A stretch of 64,000 nt of DNA from Cichorium intybus. Lineage: Eukaryota; Streptophyta; Magnoliopsida; Asterales; Asteraceae. The notes under the pieces were generated by a model that had not been told where the DNA came from, ran no database searches, and worked only from the letters and a program-made list of their open reading frames with translations. Shown here in pieces: positions 1 through 19,600 of this stretch (position 1 is its first letter; each line of letters begins with the position of its first letter). The stretch lies in the NCBI GenBank assembly GCA_023525715.1, contig CM042014.1, positions 25,018,904-25,082,903 of the forward strand, read 5' to 3'. The position numbers and the translations under genes were made by a program.

Positions 1-1567
1 AATGATTAAGTTAAGTATTAAGCACTTAATAGGGCAAAATAGAGGTCTGCAGCTCAAAAATCGGACCCGAAACCCACCCAGAAAGATTACACGGCCGTGT
101 ATTTACAGAGTAAATATTACACGACCGTGTAACATAAATGAAGCCTGCAAAGTTACACGGCCGTGTAACTTGCAAGGCAAAAGTTACACGACCGTGTAAC
201 ATACTGAGGGAATTTTTGAGTTTTGATTTTTGGAAATTGGGGTTAGACTTGTCCGTTTGACCTCAAATTTGAAACACAAGTTTGATATGGCTTAAGATTT
301 CATGCAAAAATGTCGGAACTGAAATACGACCCCTCGAGGGTACTGTAGCAAAATACGCGTCTTTCGGGAAAAACTATAAAAATGAGTTTATTCATGGTTA
401 TACATCTGTTATAACATAGAGTTGAGATGTATGAGACCTTAGCACTGTAAAGTCAGTTATATTATGTATTTATTGAGTATTTATATATATAATACATGTA
501 TAGGTGGTGCTTCAAACGTGGTTGAGCACGGAAAAGGGAAAGGAATACGAGAAGCGTAGAAACTTGTAGCAACGTCAAGGTGAGTTTTATGAGGATTTTC
601 TAGTACATAGCAAAATGTTATTTTCAGAAGAGTATGATTTCCAATGTTTACAAATACTAAAGTTTGGAAAATGGTTTTGAATGAAGCTCTAAACAAGGGC
701 TTAGTATCTTAAGCATATTTTAAAGTATGATTTGCAAAGTATTTTGAAAGAAGTTCCTTATGGGAACTAAGATGTCAAAAGTAGTTTTGATAATATTTTT
801 GATAAAGAGTTACAAAGTTTATGAGTTTTAGTTTATTACAAGTTGTGTCCTATTTTGACCAATTTGAGATGAAATGAAGTAAGAATTAAAGAAGTATGAG
901 TCAGTTGTCCGGACTAGGATCACCCACATAATCGGGAGATCAGAAGACACTACTGGGATGGTACCTCCCGTCGCGAAGTAGTTGTCTAGCTTAGCATACC
1001 CTTGTGCTTGAATTTGTTCCAAGTCACTAAGGGGAGACATAATGAGCAAAACCGAGTGGACAGATCCGTTCTGTTCCGCAAGGGGAGCTAGTTGAATGAA
1101 TTAATTAACTTAATTCATAAGTTTCAGTTGGTCACGAGAAATGAGAAAGAAAAGCAGTTTTAAGAAAGAAAGTCTTTTTAAAGTTTGAAAGTAAAGAATA
1201 AAAAGTCATTTTGAGATTTATGAAATAAAATCAGTTTTAGCAATGTACTTTTGATATTTCAAGTTGAATAGAAAAGTTTTGGGTCTAAACCCATATTACT
1301 CACGAGGCTTTATGTCTCACGTATACTATTTTTTGAAATGCTATGTACTTAGGTGAAAGGAGCAAGGGTTGCAGTTGGGACCGGTTTATATACTGTAAGT
1401 TTAAATTATGGTATCTGTATTGAGTCTGTAATACCCCCTTGAATTTAAGTTTGTAAATAAAAAAAAAAAAAAATTAAGTGGCTATTTTATAGTCATGAGT
1501 TGTAACATATGTTTGTAAAGTAAACTGAATTTGTATTTAAATATGGTAAAAGGAAAGGGGTGTTACA
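1..1567 (+). mobile_element. 3' part of a long LTR, cut by the window edge
   Basis: The segment ends in GGGGTGTTACA at 1557-1567, the usual 3' end of long plant LTRs that begin TGTAACACC. The solo LTR at 58793-60202 has the same type of ends and similar palindromic ACACGG blocks. No coding capacity is visible. The 5' end lies outside the window, so I cannot tell whether this is a solo LTR or the end of a full element. Assignment to Ty3-gypsy-like elements is inference. Confidence 0.55.
87..200. repeat. Four copies of a 16-bp palindrome
   Basis: TTACACGGCCGTGTAA or its variant TTACACGACCGTGTAA occurs four times, near 87, 117, 153 and 184, spaced about 30-36 bp. Two copies are perfect or near-perfect palindromes and two carry a central A. 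It lies inside the LTR-like sequence, so it may be a transcription-factor site cluster or a structural repeat of that LTR. Confidence 0.85.
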
Positions 1568-1826
1568 AAATAGTTCAAATCTGTTGATCAGTTTATCAAT
1601 TTCTCTATATGATATTAAACTAAGTAGCATCATCAGAATAAAAATTAATTATAAACATCCTTAAAGTACATGTAATCTAAAGTCATATTTGATAATTTTA
1701 TGTCCATTGATTGGGGTGGTTGTGTGCACGGTAAGATGGGGTGCAAACCATTATCGAAATCATTGGAAATATTGTGCTAAGTTATTATAATTTAAACATA
1801 ACTATAATGATTTAGATTAGGAAAAA

Positions 1827-1828
<2 letters not shown>

Positions 1829-1916
<88 letters not shown>

Positions 1917-1948
1917 ATAATAAATAATAATAATAATAATAATAATAA
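1829..1948. repeat. (TA)n followed by (TAA)n microsatellite
   Basis: About 84 bp of uninterrupted TA run straight into about 35 bp of TAA-type repeat. The non-genic stretch 1568-1828 before it shows nothing recognisable. Confidence 0.95.
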
Positions 1949-2000
1949 AGTATTCCTAACATGCCACATGTTACCCATCTAACTTGGCTGGAACTGTAAC

Positions 2001-2396
2001 TAGGGGTGAGCATAGGCGGGTACCCGCCTAATTTGGCTGGAACCGGAACCGGTCTAAGTGGTTCTTAAATTCTAGGAACTGGAATCGGAACAGACGGTTC
2101 TGGTTCCGACATAGGGTACCCGGTTACGGCATTTTTGTTTAGTTTTGTCGTTACAAAAAGAAATATTATCCATAGAAATAAAAGCTAACTACTAGAACTA
2201 GTTTATTACGATACAAATTACAAATTACAAAATAAATATAGTCAAATAATAGTTGTAAAATGTTACATATGATAAAGTAAATATAGTTAATTACGATATA
2301 AGTTAAAAACCACAAAGGATGAATTGGTTTTGATTTGTAAATATAATAAAGAATAAGATCCTATAATAAGTATTACCTTATGCTTATCTAATCTAA

Positions 2397-2484
<88 letters not shown>

Positions 2485-2618
2485 TTTAAATAGCAGATAG
2501 CGGTCCCAAAAAGATGAGAACCAGAACTGGAACCACTTAGGGCGGTTCCATCATCTTAGGAACCGGAATAGCTTAAGACGGTTCCGAAAACGGGTACCAT
2601 GTCCGTTGCTCACCCCTA
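2001..2618. mobile_element. hAT-like MITE with TAGGGGTGAGCA termini
   Basis: TAGGGGTGAGCA at 2001-2012 is matched by its exact reverse complement at 2607-2618. Both ends continue into GC-rich, partly palindromic GGAACCGG/GGTACCC sequence, unlike the AT-rich surroundings. No transposase is present and the interior holds a (TA)n tract at about 2403-2479. The TIR type is typical of plant hAT elements, but I found no convincing 8-bp target duplication. Confidence 0.65.
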
Positions 2619-3259
2619 GTAAAAACCCAAAATAACAATTTTTTTCAACCAGACATTTTTAAAGGTCGTATTATCCGACCCCACATCTCCACCATGTTGC
2701 TACATCCCTCGTAAAAGTGTCTTGTTAAAAAAACCAACGGAAAAACGGTAAAAAAATATTCACATAAAATCATAAACGTGCCTACTTTTACGTTATCAAT
2801 ATTATTTAAACGTAATGGTCCAGTTAGACAACATTCAATAATATGCGTTATTTTGATTTAAATTATACGGGTATTCCTATGTAATTTTTTTAAATACATA
2901 AAAATTAAAAAAAAAATTCGCAGGTTTTAAGAGGGTTTATCTGATGCGTTCGAAACAAAAAAAAAAAAAAAAAAAGTAATGAATAGTTTTTACACGTTTG
3001 AGTTACTTTTAGCAGGTGACGCTTAAAACTTACAAAAAAATGTTGCATATAGTTATTTGGCTCTTTTTTGACAAAACTTAGAAGATTAGGCGTATTTTGT
3101 TTTTTTCTTTAAAATGAACCAGCAAAAAACCTAACAATTAAGAAAATGAAGCACAAGTGATATCAAGAGAAAGATACAGTCATACAACTATGCCACGAAG
3201 CCAATTTATACCAACTCAAATGTTATAAAATGCCGGATAATGCTGATTTTAGATTTACT

Positions 3260-3391
3260 TTTTTTTTAACGGCTAGTTAGTGGTTAGTTGTTAGTAGCGC
3301 CTAGTTAGTAATCGCCTATACCAGGGATAGAACCCTGGACCTCCTGCCTAAGAGGACAAAACCTCTACCAAGTGATCTAATCCCACTTGGC
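3260..3391 (-). mobile_element. tRNA-derived SINE with perfect 15-bp target duplication
   Basis: The element is bracketed by GATTTTAGATTTACT at 3245-3259 and again at 3392-3406. Read on the minus strand it starts with a tRNA-like head: a possible A box (ATCACTTGGTAGAGG) followed by a good pol III B box (GGGTTCTATCCC). It ends in an A-run (T-run at 3260-3267 on +). At 132 bp it is short for a plant SINE. The intact target duplication suggests a fairly recent insertion. Confidence 0.85.
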
Positions 3392-3477
3392 GATTTTAGA
3401 TTTACTAATAAAAGCATGGGTTTTTTATTTAATTTATAAGAATACATCTAGAATGAGTCGTGTATTTATCGAGTATT

Positions 3478-3923
3478 CAGGGTCGGTTCAAACTTTTTTG
3501 GGGTCTGGGACGAAAGGAGAAACAAAGGCCCCTAAAAATTTTAGTAAAACAATTTATAAAAAATATATTTTCTAGCGTTTTTCATAATGATAGTTTTAAA
3601 GATACATATAGCTATAACAATTACAAGTAATCGTTTTTTAATAACTCGGTGTTTTCCTTCAATATTTGGAACTATTGTCATAACCTTGATCCCTTATATA
3701 ATTCATATTAAGATGTAACAATTTCAATGATCTAATAATTCATTAAAAATTGTTATTCCCGAAAGACTATTTGCTTTAAAAATTATAAAAATATTCAACA
3801 ACTTGTATTTGTTAGAAGACAAATACATACATATATATTATATTGGACATACAATTTTTGGGCCCCCTAAGACGATGGGCCCTGGACGGTCGCCCGTGTT
3901 GACCACCCTCAGGAACGGGCCTG
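3478..3923. mobile_element. hAT-type MITE with perfect 8-bp target duplication
   Basis: CGAGTATT occurs at 3470-3477 and 3924-3931, directly flanking the element. The ends are CAGGGTCGGTT (left) and, on the other strand, CAGGCCCGTTC, giving imperfect TIRs that start with CAGG, as in many hAT elements. The length is 446 bp with no transposase. Short reading frames inside are not genes. Confidence 0.8.
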
Positions 3924-3931
3924 CGAGTATT

Positions 3932-4874
3932 GACTAACAAGAGATATCTTATTCCAAATGGCACAAACTTTTTAAACAAATTAGCATTATGTGTGATGGT
4001 CAGCAAACATAATTAATTAAATATTATTAATTAGCATTATCATTAGTTAACTAATTAAATATTAACTTAACATTATGAAGTAGCAAATGGAGTAGTACCA
4101 TTGAAGCGATTTAGTCTGCCCGCCAAAAACAGACATGGCTGGATTGGTTTACAAGCCAGTAGCCGCTCGATCATCATCAATAGTTTATCACCTACCCCCA
4201 CATCTCTCACTATCTCACACACACATACACCCACAATTCCTAGTCTATTTCTATTTACTTCTTTTTCGAGTCACGTTATTATTTGTCCTAAAAGAGTTAA
4301 AAACATGCTGGCTATAGACTTGGATCCGGCGAACAAGATAATTCGTCGACACTCTAAAAACATGCTTTTCATCAGCATTTACTAGAAGACCCAAAGTATC
4401 AGTATTATGCTATGAATTATTTGTTTGGGATTATAATGTAGTCCTCGCATAAGATGTATAGTGGTAAGAGTTGAAGTATTGTATTTCAGATTTGACAAAA
4501 ATAATCTGACAATTAGTATTATGAATTAATATTGAATCGTTAATAAAATCAAAAGCGAATTGATGGACAAATAATATTGAGAACTGAATTTCGATTCGTC
4601 GTAAATAATATATTCAAATATTATATTTTAATTACCGAATTTCATCCGAAAATCATATTCAGTCATTTACCATCAAATTTGATTTATAAGAAAAGTAGAA
4701 GTGGCTATCCCATTGTCGGATGAATTAAAATACGAGACTATAAATTAAAACCAACATTAAGATCACGGATTCTAAACTTGCAAAACTGCATCAAAAAACT
4801 CATGTTCTTTTTGTTTTTTAAGACCCTCAATGACTTAGGCTTTAGCATAAAACTCAAGATTTAATATAGATTAT
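3932..4874. other. Non-genic stretch
   Basis: AT-rich sequence with a short CA-rich tract near 4217-4233. No coding region, RNA gene or clear transposon end was recognised. Confidence 0.6.
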
Positions 4875-5363
4875 TGTTCGTTCGAACAATTACAGAAGAA
4901 CCGATAAGCGTAAAGCTAATACTCGAAAACTGAAAGAATACTATATAACAGAGAGATAAAGGATAAAAGAGAGCAGACAAAATTCTCATATTTGGTGTGT
5001 GGAATACGACACCAGGAGGGTTGTATTTATAGTCACAAATACCCTAGAAATCTAAAAAAAATGTATATGACAACGACAACCTTATCGCGGCTCATCATAT
5101 ATCGAGTGTGATATCCTTTATATGTGGCTCCTTGCTCTCCAAGCAACACGTGTAAAGTATAAAGTGCGTTTGAATTGTGCCATTTTGCAAACCTCACAGT
5201 ATGGCTTGGCTCGCGTGTGAGCTTGACGCATCCCTTGACCCACTAAATCCTTTGAAGACTAATGATGAGAAAACCATAATAAACCCACCTTTAGTTTTTC
5301 CTCCCACCAATGTGAGACAAAGGGAAAGTGTCAACTTGGAATTTAACCTTCTAAATTACAACA
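4875..5363 (-). mobile_element. 3' LTR of a truncated Ty1-copia element
   Basis: On the minus strand a purine tract TGGGAGAT is followed by TGTTGTAATTTAG at 5363, the classical polypurine-tract/LTR start, just downstream of a copia RNase H remnant. The proposed other end is CGAACGAACA at 4875, giving TG...CA termini and about 489 bp. A TATA-like CTATAAATAC on the minus strand (5023-5032) fits an LTR promoter. The 4875 end is a guess from TG/CA alone. Confidence 0.5.
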
Positions 5364-5442
5364 ATCTCCCATCAAGTTGGCAAGTTTCCTTTCACTCAAA
5401 CATAGAATGCCACTTGGGTGTCATAAAGATTAAACCCTTGTT

Positions 5443-5473
<31 letters not shown>

Positions 5474-5964
5474 TCTTCTACCATCTTCGCGTTTTCACTG
5501 AGTACCAATATAACCATGAGTTATAGATTTTTTTCATAACCCTCTAGAAGCTAAGCCACTAATCTTCATTTGAGGCGGAAACAACTCTTAATCACATATG
5601 TAAAGTTTTATAACATCTTCATTGCTTAATTGTTTCCAGAAGTTGTTAAGAGTCTTAACTCATACCCATTCTTGGCAACGACATATTATCTTACCTCATA
5701 TGTATTTATCATTATTGATAGTACATTTGATTGTTAGTGACTTTGTTATTTCCCTTTAAACTTAAGAGTCATGAGCACTAATTTCAAGTTGGGTTTCCAT
5801 CACTAAACGATTCTATTATTGTTTTAGACTCATGTCTCTCGTGGTAGTTCCACCCAAATATCTCGTTAAAGGTTTACTAAGCGAATCTGCCAAGTTTCTA
5901 CTTGTCTTAACATAAACAACTTTGATGCTACCACTTTTAATTAGTTCTCTCATATAATTGTATC

Positions 5965-6610
<646 letters not shown>

Positions 6611-7099
6611 ATTAAATCAGTTTGAAATCCAACGCAGGAACTTATACTTATACTAAACGAAGGCTCCAGTGGTGCACCTAATGATTTCGAGTAGAAGTTT
6701 CATAGAAAAGTAAGCTATACAGAAGGAAATAATAACTCTTTTACAGGTCTGTTAGGATTAGAAATGCTTCCAGTAACTATTTCTTATATGTATCTATTAT
6801 GTCAACCATTAAATAGACTCTATATCCTGCTAACTAACTTTTTATTTTCAAGGAAAAGCATTGACTGTATGGAAATTTTAAACCTTAACCATAGGGCTCT
6901 CATTATGGGATTGGATACTACTAATTATATCCCTGATTTTTAAAATCTACCCCTTTAATGATTACTTTATTGGTAAAATTGCATTAATTACATGTCAGGC
7001 TCTTTTCTCATTGGTGCTATGTGAAATCATGGTTTGTAAAAGTCAAATCTCAAATTCAGCACACCTTTTTTTTAACTCAATTTACGTTGGTTTAGTTAA
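6611..7099. other. Non-genic stretch
   Basis: No gene, repeat or transposon end was recognised here. Confidence 0.5.
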
Positions 7100-7465
7100 G
7101 ACCTTTGGGAGTACAACGTGAAGGGATCCGTGATGGCCACGTTGGCAATCCATCACGGCGTGCACACCGCCCCGGGTGCTCCGTGATGGGCGTGGTCGTG
7201 ATAGAAGGTGATGGGGAACACAGTGTATCACACCCAATAGGGTTTTTTCCCTCTTTTTTTTTTTTTAATTCTCACTCAACCAATTAGAAGCTAAGATTTT
7301 TTATTTTTATGGAATTATTTTTATTTGGAAAATATGATGTGGTGTGATGGGTATAAAGTGTGTGTTGTGATGGAGTGTGATGAAATGTGATAGAGGTAAA
7401 ATCTGACGTGGCGCTGATGTGGCACCCATCACATTTGTGCAATGTGATGGGTACTCCCACCAGCC
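7100..7465. mobile_element. Tourist-like (PIF/Harbinger) MITE
   Basis: TAA flanks the element at 7097-7099 and 7466-7468. The termini share GGGAGTAC (left G-C--T-GGGAGTAC, right GGCTGGTGGGAGTAC on the other strand). The interior is rich in GTGATG/CATCAC words and TGACGTGGC, with no coding capacity. A 3-bp TAA duplication with G-starting TIRs fits PIF/Harbinger MITEs. The element at 27648-28242 shares the GGAGTA ends and the TGACGTGGC word. Confidence 0.65.
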
Positions 7466-7468
7466 TAA

Positions 7469-8811
7469 TGATAAAAGTGATGTTTATAAAATTATGTTAA
7501 AAACCCTTATAATTGGATTAGTTTTCAAATTAACCCCTCACTTTTGAAACTCTTTTTTCTATTTTCGTAACAAAAAATATATATAACTTTTATCATTTGT
7601 TTTTATTATACGTGATAAAATTTGCTTAACTTGGCTCATATCGGCACGTATTGGCACGTGGCTCATATTTGGTATCAGGTATTAATTTGCTTAATTTTTT
7701 AAATTTAATTAAACAAAAATAAATTAGCTTACGATTAATATTTTTTCATCATAGTTGTTACCAAAAGATACAATAAATTTTCATAATAAAGCAATGATAA
7801 GTATTCCTAATTTACAGTAAAAATTCATATGGTCTATAAATATTGTTGCATTAAACTTAAGACTTATTATAGAATTCCAAAAATCTGAATTTAATTTAGT
7901 CATTAAGAATTGTGGTAGATTTTGGACTTTAAACATATATTATGGTCAATATATTGGTCATATATTTTTTTCAAAAAAAAAGACCAAAACTAGCCAGTAC
8001 CATTAGAATTATAAAAAGTTAACATATAAAGAAACTAACTACAACACCTGACGCAAATTGAAAACAAAATCTGCAATAAACTATAAAATAAAAAAAAATT
8101 AAAAGAATCGAAATTCACCTAAATTTTTTTTTCCGAAAATGTAAAAAAGGTAGAACTTAAAATGAAAAAAGTTGAAGCAAATTTTAAACGTCATATGCAT
8201 TGCTTGTATTTGCATGCTGTATAAACGTAAATTAAATAGATTAAAGATGTTTTTTTAATATTTTATTTAATAAAAGATGTAATTATTATAAATAAAAATA
8301 AAGTTATAATATAATAATTATAGTTATTTATGGAAAAAAGTAAATGCAATTATTAAGGGGTATGTCCTGATATTAAAAGGGGTATAAGTAGATAGACCTA
8401 TGTGATTTGTATTGATTACTATGAATGTAAACATGAGTGGTTTCATGAATTAGTAGACATAATTAAAGTTGTGCACGTACCACCTGCATAGTTAAATTTG
8501 TGAATACTTTGATCGACAATGTCATGGACTTGATTAGAAGCCACATTGAACTATTTGATCTTCACTATGACAGATTGAAGTTTTGTAAATATTTGATGAG
8601 TTTCATTGCACACTATACTTATATCGTTCTCACTAAATTTAAAAATTTATAATAGATAATGCAATTGGTTGGACTATGTAACAAGTATGATGTATTTTTT
8701 TTTAAAACATGATATAATGATAGCCACCGTATTATTTATTTAGAAGTTGTTTTCATACAACTACGTCAATTTCTTTCATTTTTATTACTCCTAACAAAAC
8801 GATACAAGAAA

Positions 8812-8888
<77 letters not shown>

Positions 8889-9560
8889 TACAATTAGATT
8901 GATACCCGCACATGATTAGTCTTAAACAACATACAAATAATCAAAACACTAAAACCAATAAAAGAAGCACAAAAATAAGAACACTTATCAAAAACACTAG
9001 ACCATAGTTGTTTGCTTAAATTAGTTTTTACGCACTTGGTTTACTAGGACACTGCTTATTGATCTTCCTCTACTGATTATGCAGTTAAATACATATTTTT
9101 TGTACCAATGGTTAGATAATTTTTTATCATACAACTCAAATACCACAATTACATCTACACAATGATTGATTTCTTTGTCTACGTACATAAGTTTGGGAGC
9201 TGAAGCCACTTGAACAAGAGTACAACCCCATTATTATTTTGAATAAGTGGTCGCGATTGAGTATCGTGGATGGCTTTTTATGTAAAATTTTGTCCGAAAT
9301 CCAAAATCCGTAGCCCAAAACCGAAATAATCCAAAATATACTTTTGTCAAAAAATATACCTTTGATAAAATATAAATTTAGTCCGAAACATATTTGGTGT
9401 AAAGACAAATTCATATTTCTGTATTTTTGCGATTATCCCTTGTGTTATGCCCATTTTCCTTCACCAACATTTTTTGAATATAATAAATTAATAATTAATA
9501 ATTAATAATGCCCCTTCGGCCCCTCCCCTATAATTAACTATAGTCTTTACCAGTCTCTGG
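7469..9560. other. AT-rich intergenic region with a (TA)n array
   Basis: A 2-kb stretch without recognisable genes. A (TA)n array of about 74 bp occupies 8814-8887. The last few hundred bases before 9600 would hold the promoter of the ankyrin gene. A CCTATAATTAACTATAG word near 9527 may contain its TATA region, but I cannot fix a transcription start. Confidence 0.5.
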
Positions 9561-9673
9561 CGCTCGCCCCTTTCAATTTTCCTCTCCTAGAGCCTACAAT
9601 TCTAGAGAGAGAAACTGCCGGTAAATATACAGAGAGAGTGACGGTAAACCGTGAGTGAAAAACGGTACCGGAA

Positions 9674-15113
<5,440 letters not shown>

Positions 15114-16123
15114 AGTGTTTTTGTTTGTGTTTATAATTTACTTCTATGCATGAGTAGTTTTATATGTACCTATGCATGCATAGGTATGAGTATAAATTGT
15201 GTATACGGTGGTTTGAGATAACTTCAACTTAATTTAAGTATTACAAAACAAGTTGCTTCAATTTCATTTATTTATTTATGAGTGATATTTGTATTGTTGT
15301 ATAGAGAGGGTGATTAGTAATCTTTTAAGAAGACCTTGGATTCAGTTTGATATAAATTTTTTATTTCATAAATCTATCATCGTACCTAATATCTTAAACT
15401 TTCGTGGCATGTTATTTTTTATATTGATCTTTATCATGTACTGATGATCGAACAAAATAGAACAAAAGGGCAAAGTTGAATTGGGAATGAATAATCATAT
15501 AAACACATATAATTTACTCTTTAATTAATTATAGTTTTTAGTTTTTGTTGTATATTTTATTTTACATAAAAGTAAAATAAAAATAGTTTGTTTTGTTGTA
15601 TTATTGCAAAACAAGAAGTATAAGTTATGTGTTTAATGAGTTAGTGGTAATTCGTTTGTTATACATTTTATTTTTATAAAAAAAGTTTGTTTTGTTGTAT
15701 TGTTGCAAAACAATAAGTATACGTTATAAATACTTAATGAGTTAGTGGTAAACTGGTAATTCATCTATAATTAAACGTTAACAACCTTTTTAAATAATAG
15801 GAGGCTTATTAAAATACAGTTGAAAAGGACCATTAATGGATAGATGCAAAGCGCATGGGTGGTGGACTGGCGATAAATAACTAAATACTATGAATATCCT
15901 ATGCCACAACCTTATAACATCCAGATCCAAATCTAATTAAAAACTTGCCATCATATCATGCCAACTGTTATAAAAGGCTTGAAAAACATACAGAAAAATA
16001 GTTTTATATTTAATATTATTTAATGTAAGTTCTCTTTCCTCTTATTAAATTCAAGATGGCTGTATCACTGACTGACTACTCTAATCTTTCTTCACTCAAG
16101 CGAATGAATACATACCAGAGATA
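15114..16123. other. Intergenic region between the ankyrin and SCPL1 genes
   Basis: AT-rich, with a short imperfect direct repeat near 15590-15640 and 15690-15750 (TTTGTTTTGTTGTATT...GCAAAACAA). It includes the 3' region of the ankyrin gene and the SCPL1 promoter. Nothing else was recognised. Confidence 0.5.
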
Positions 16124-16645
16124 ATGTATCGGTTTTTGATCATTGTCCTTTGTTTTTGTGCGGTAAACTTAACGTCAACAAGGAGAATAAAGTATCTTCC
16201 TGGTTTTGAAGGACCTCTTCCTTTCCATCTCGAAACAGGGTATTCATTCATTCGACTTCAGTTCCTCCTCTTTGTTGATGTGCAGTGCTTATTAATAACC
16301 GAAATGAATGATATGTAGGTATGTGGGAGTGGATGTGAATGAGGATGTTCAATTGTTTTATTACTTCATTCATTCCGAATCAAATCCTAAAGAGGATCCT
16401 CTCTTGCTTTGGCTTACCGGTGGTCCTGGTTGTTCTTCAATCTCCGGCCTCCTTTTACAGATCGGTATCTATATTTTTATTATTTCTCGATTGCTTATCA
16501 ATAAAAATAGTTCATCAAATACTAGTCATGAATTTTTGATTCCCTAACCCAATCGATACAAAATAGGTCCAATTGAGTTTGCGGCGGTGCCTTACAATGG
16601 AAGCTTGCCCACCTTGATTCCGAGACTATTTTCATGGACGAAGGT

Positions 16646-16684
<39 letters not shown>

Positions 16685-19600
16685 TATAATAGAATGGCAG
16701 ATAAGTTTTGTGTGGAAGAGAGTTTTCTTTAAGGCCCAACTGTGGACCTACAGGCGGCACTAATTAATTAGGTGCTGAACAGTTCCCTTTAGCCTAATTG
16801 GTGTCGCATTCAAGATTGGAATGTGATTTATAATGTCTATGGCCTTGCACATGATATAAGTTGGAGACTTATACTATAGATTTTTACACCCTTGCCACTA
16901 TGCTATTTATGTGGGACAGTGGGAGCTTATATATTACTACAATAGTAAGGTAATTATAATTATAAATTCATTTAAGGTTTTTTCATTAAAAATATTATAG
17001 GTAGAAGGTTTTCATTTTATTTGATTTGTTTCACAGCTAAATTTTATTTTATTTATTTGATTTGCTACATATAAGAAATTGACTATTCTCAGATAACCAA
17101 CATTGTTGGTATGCAGATGGCAAACATAATTTTCTTAGATATCCCGATCGGTACGGGGTTCTCTTATGCAAAATCAACACGTAGCATTCATTCTACCGAC
17201 ATCCAATATTTTGATCATGCTTACGAATTTATGAGAAAGGTACATTTTTCAATCATTAACTTTTTAGCTTTCAAATTCAGAAAATAAGTTGAATTAATTT
17301 CAACATAAACGTGCAATTTTTTAAAATTTTAATCAAACTTTCTACATTAAATTAAGGTTATTATTACCTTTTTAGTATTGTAAAATGTTTTATTTTACTT
17401 TTTGTGTAGCAAATTATATGTATTACTCAAAACATGATAAATGTAAACAAACTAATTAGAGGTGAACCACATGCGTTGGAGCGATAATCTTATGTATATT
17501 TAAGAGTACACCTTAACATATATTTCATAAAATTCTACTAGTCTAAACACATCCAAATATATATTTCAACTAATCTAAGCATATCAAAACATACATTTCA
17601 TAAATTTTAACTAATACTGTCGGACATGGACATGCATTACTTGTGATCGATTCACGTCCTCCCGACATTACGCTTTACATTTTTTTTACTTTAACTAGAT
17701 AATTGGTCAACAATTTTTCGTGATTCTTACGCTATATTATTTAAGAATAATCTTATATTTACATCATTCTTATTTAAAATTTACATATAATTTTGTCTTT
17801 GTTTATCGATTTAATTTAATCAATGTGTAAACTATCAGATATCCATGAATAAACTGAAATTATTATTCCACTCTTGGGTCTCCTAGATATGAAACATGTT
17901 GTATATGATATTCGAGGGGTCTGCAAGTCTATTTACTATATTTGGATACGTTCCACAGTGGTTCAAAAGTAATCCAGAGTTTGCTTCCAATCCGTTCTAC
18001 GTTGCGGGAGACTCATACTCTGGAATTCCTGTCCCCGTAATCACACAACTAATATCAAATGGTATGTCAGAATTTGTTTGTCAAAATGACGACTGTGCAT
18101 CAATCACACGTAAGCAAATTTAGGTTAAGTAACCTATGTTATGTGCAGGAAACGAAGATGGAACTAAGCCTCACATTAATCTAAAGGTTTCATGTTTTAT
18201 ACCATGAAAATTACAATGCTGAATTACAAAACCAATTTGTTGAACATTTAAAGAATCTTGTACGACAGGGATACATCCTCGGGAACCCTATGACTTTCCC
18301 TGAGGCAGATAATTACAAAATCCGTTTTGCAAATGGTATGGGACTTATTTCAGATGAACTTTATAAGGTTTGTTTTGCTTATACGACAACCATATCCCCT
18401 ATTTAAATACTTGTTTTATTATGTAATGCTCTTCATTGCCAATGTATTTATAGTCATTGTTCCGAAGTTGTCGAGGCGAGTACCGATCAGGTTACGTAGA
18501 CCAGAACAATGTTGAGTGTCTGCAAAATCTTGAACTGTACCAGGAGGTTTGTTGCTTATTCCTCATTCTTTCTTATGTTAGTTGTAAAATGATTACCTTA
18601 ACTTGAAGGCATGATAAAAACCGAAAATTTTAACTTTTGTAGTGCATAAATGGGATTCAAGTAGAAGATGTTTTGGAACCGTATTGTGCTGCAATCGCAT
18701 CGCCAATAGAACTACCTAACCAAAAACGATCTAAGGAGCATCGTCCTCTTTCCGCAAATTATTGTCAAGTAAGCCTTTCCTATAATCGTTGTAAAATACA
18801 GTTACATGAGATTTAGCGTGTGCTTTTGACAATGCAGTTTGATCCAAAAGATCTAGTTAATTATTGGGTGAATGATGCTGGTGTGAGAGAAGCATTAAAT
18901 ATCCGAAAGGTATTTTTCTACATTTCTAGTATATATATTTGTAGTTATGAGCACTTGTGGGTCTATTCACAGGATGGTTTAGTGTCGATCGTATGCATGT
19001 TTCTCTCTCTCCTTGGTTTTGATATGGGTGTGAGTGGTGTGGATTGACATAAAAATTAATGGACGAGTGGGATACGCGATTTATTTTCACGGTTTCACTT
19101 AAACCAATTAAAATAGAAAAGAAAACGTATAGGTTGGTTTGGTCAAACATATTGCCCACATGTCAACTATTGATTAGTTTATATAATTAATTTTCTAATA
19201 AGATATTTTTATTCATTAGAATTTATTTTTTAATTCATATTTTTACAAATAAATACGTGTATTGATATACTTTTATATCCTTTGAAAGTTTTAAGATAAG
19301 AATTTTAAAAATAATAATATCATGGTTTATGTTAAAATAAAATAACTTGTTTACATATCTTATGGTCAAAAATAATAAAAGGTTGGTTAAATATAAAACA
19401 TTGTAATGAAAGTTTGGGTTAAGTTGGATTGTTAATAACTAACAAAAATTGAAATTATTAGTTGTTAATAAACTAACAAAGAGGAACAGAAATTGGTGTG
19501 CTATGTATGCAAAGGAGAGAAGATATTTTCTAATATAAGTTTGGATAGAATGAAGTTGTTGATAAACATAATCTAAAACTTTGGTAATATATGACATTGA

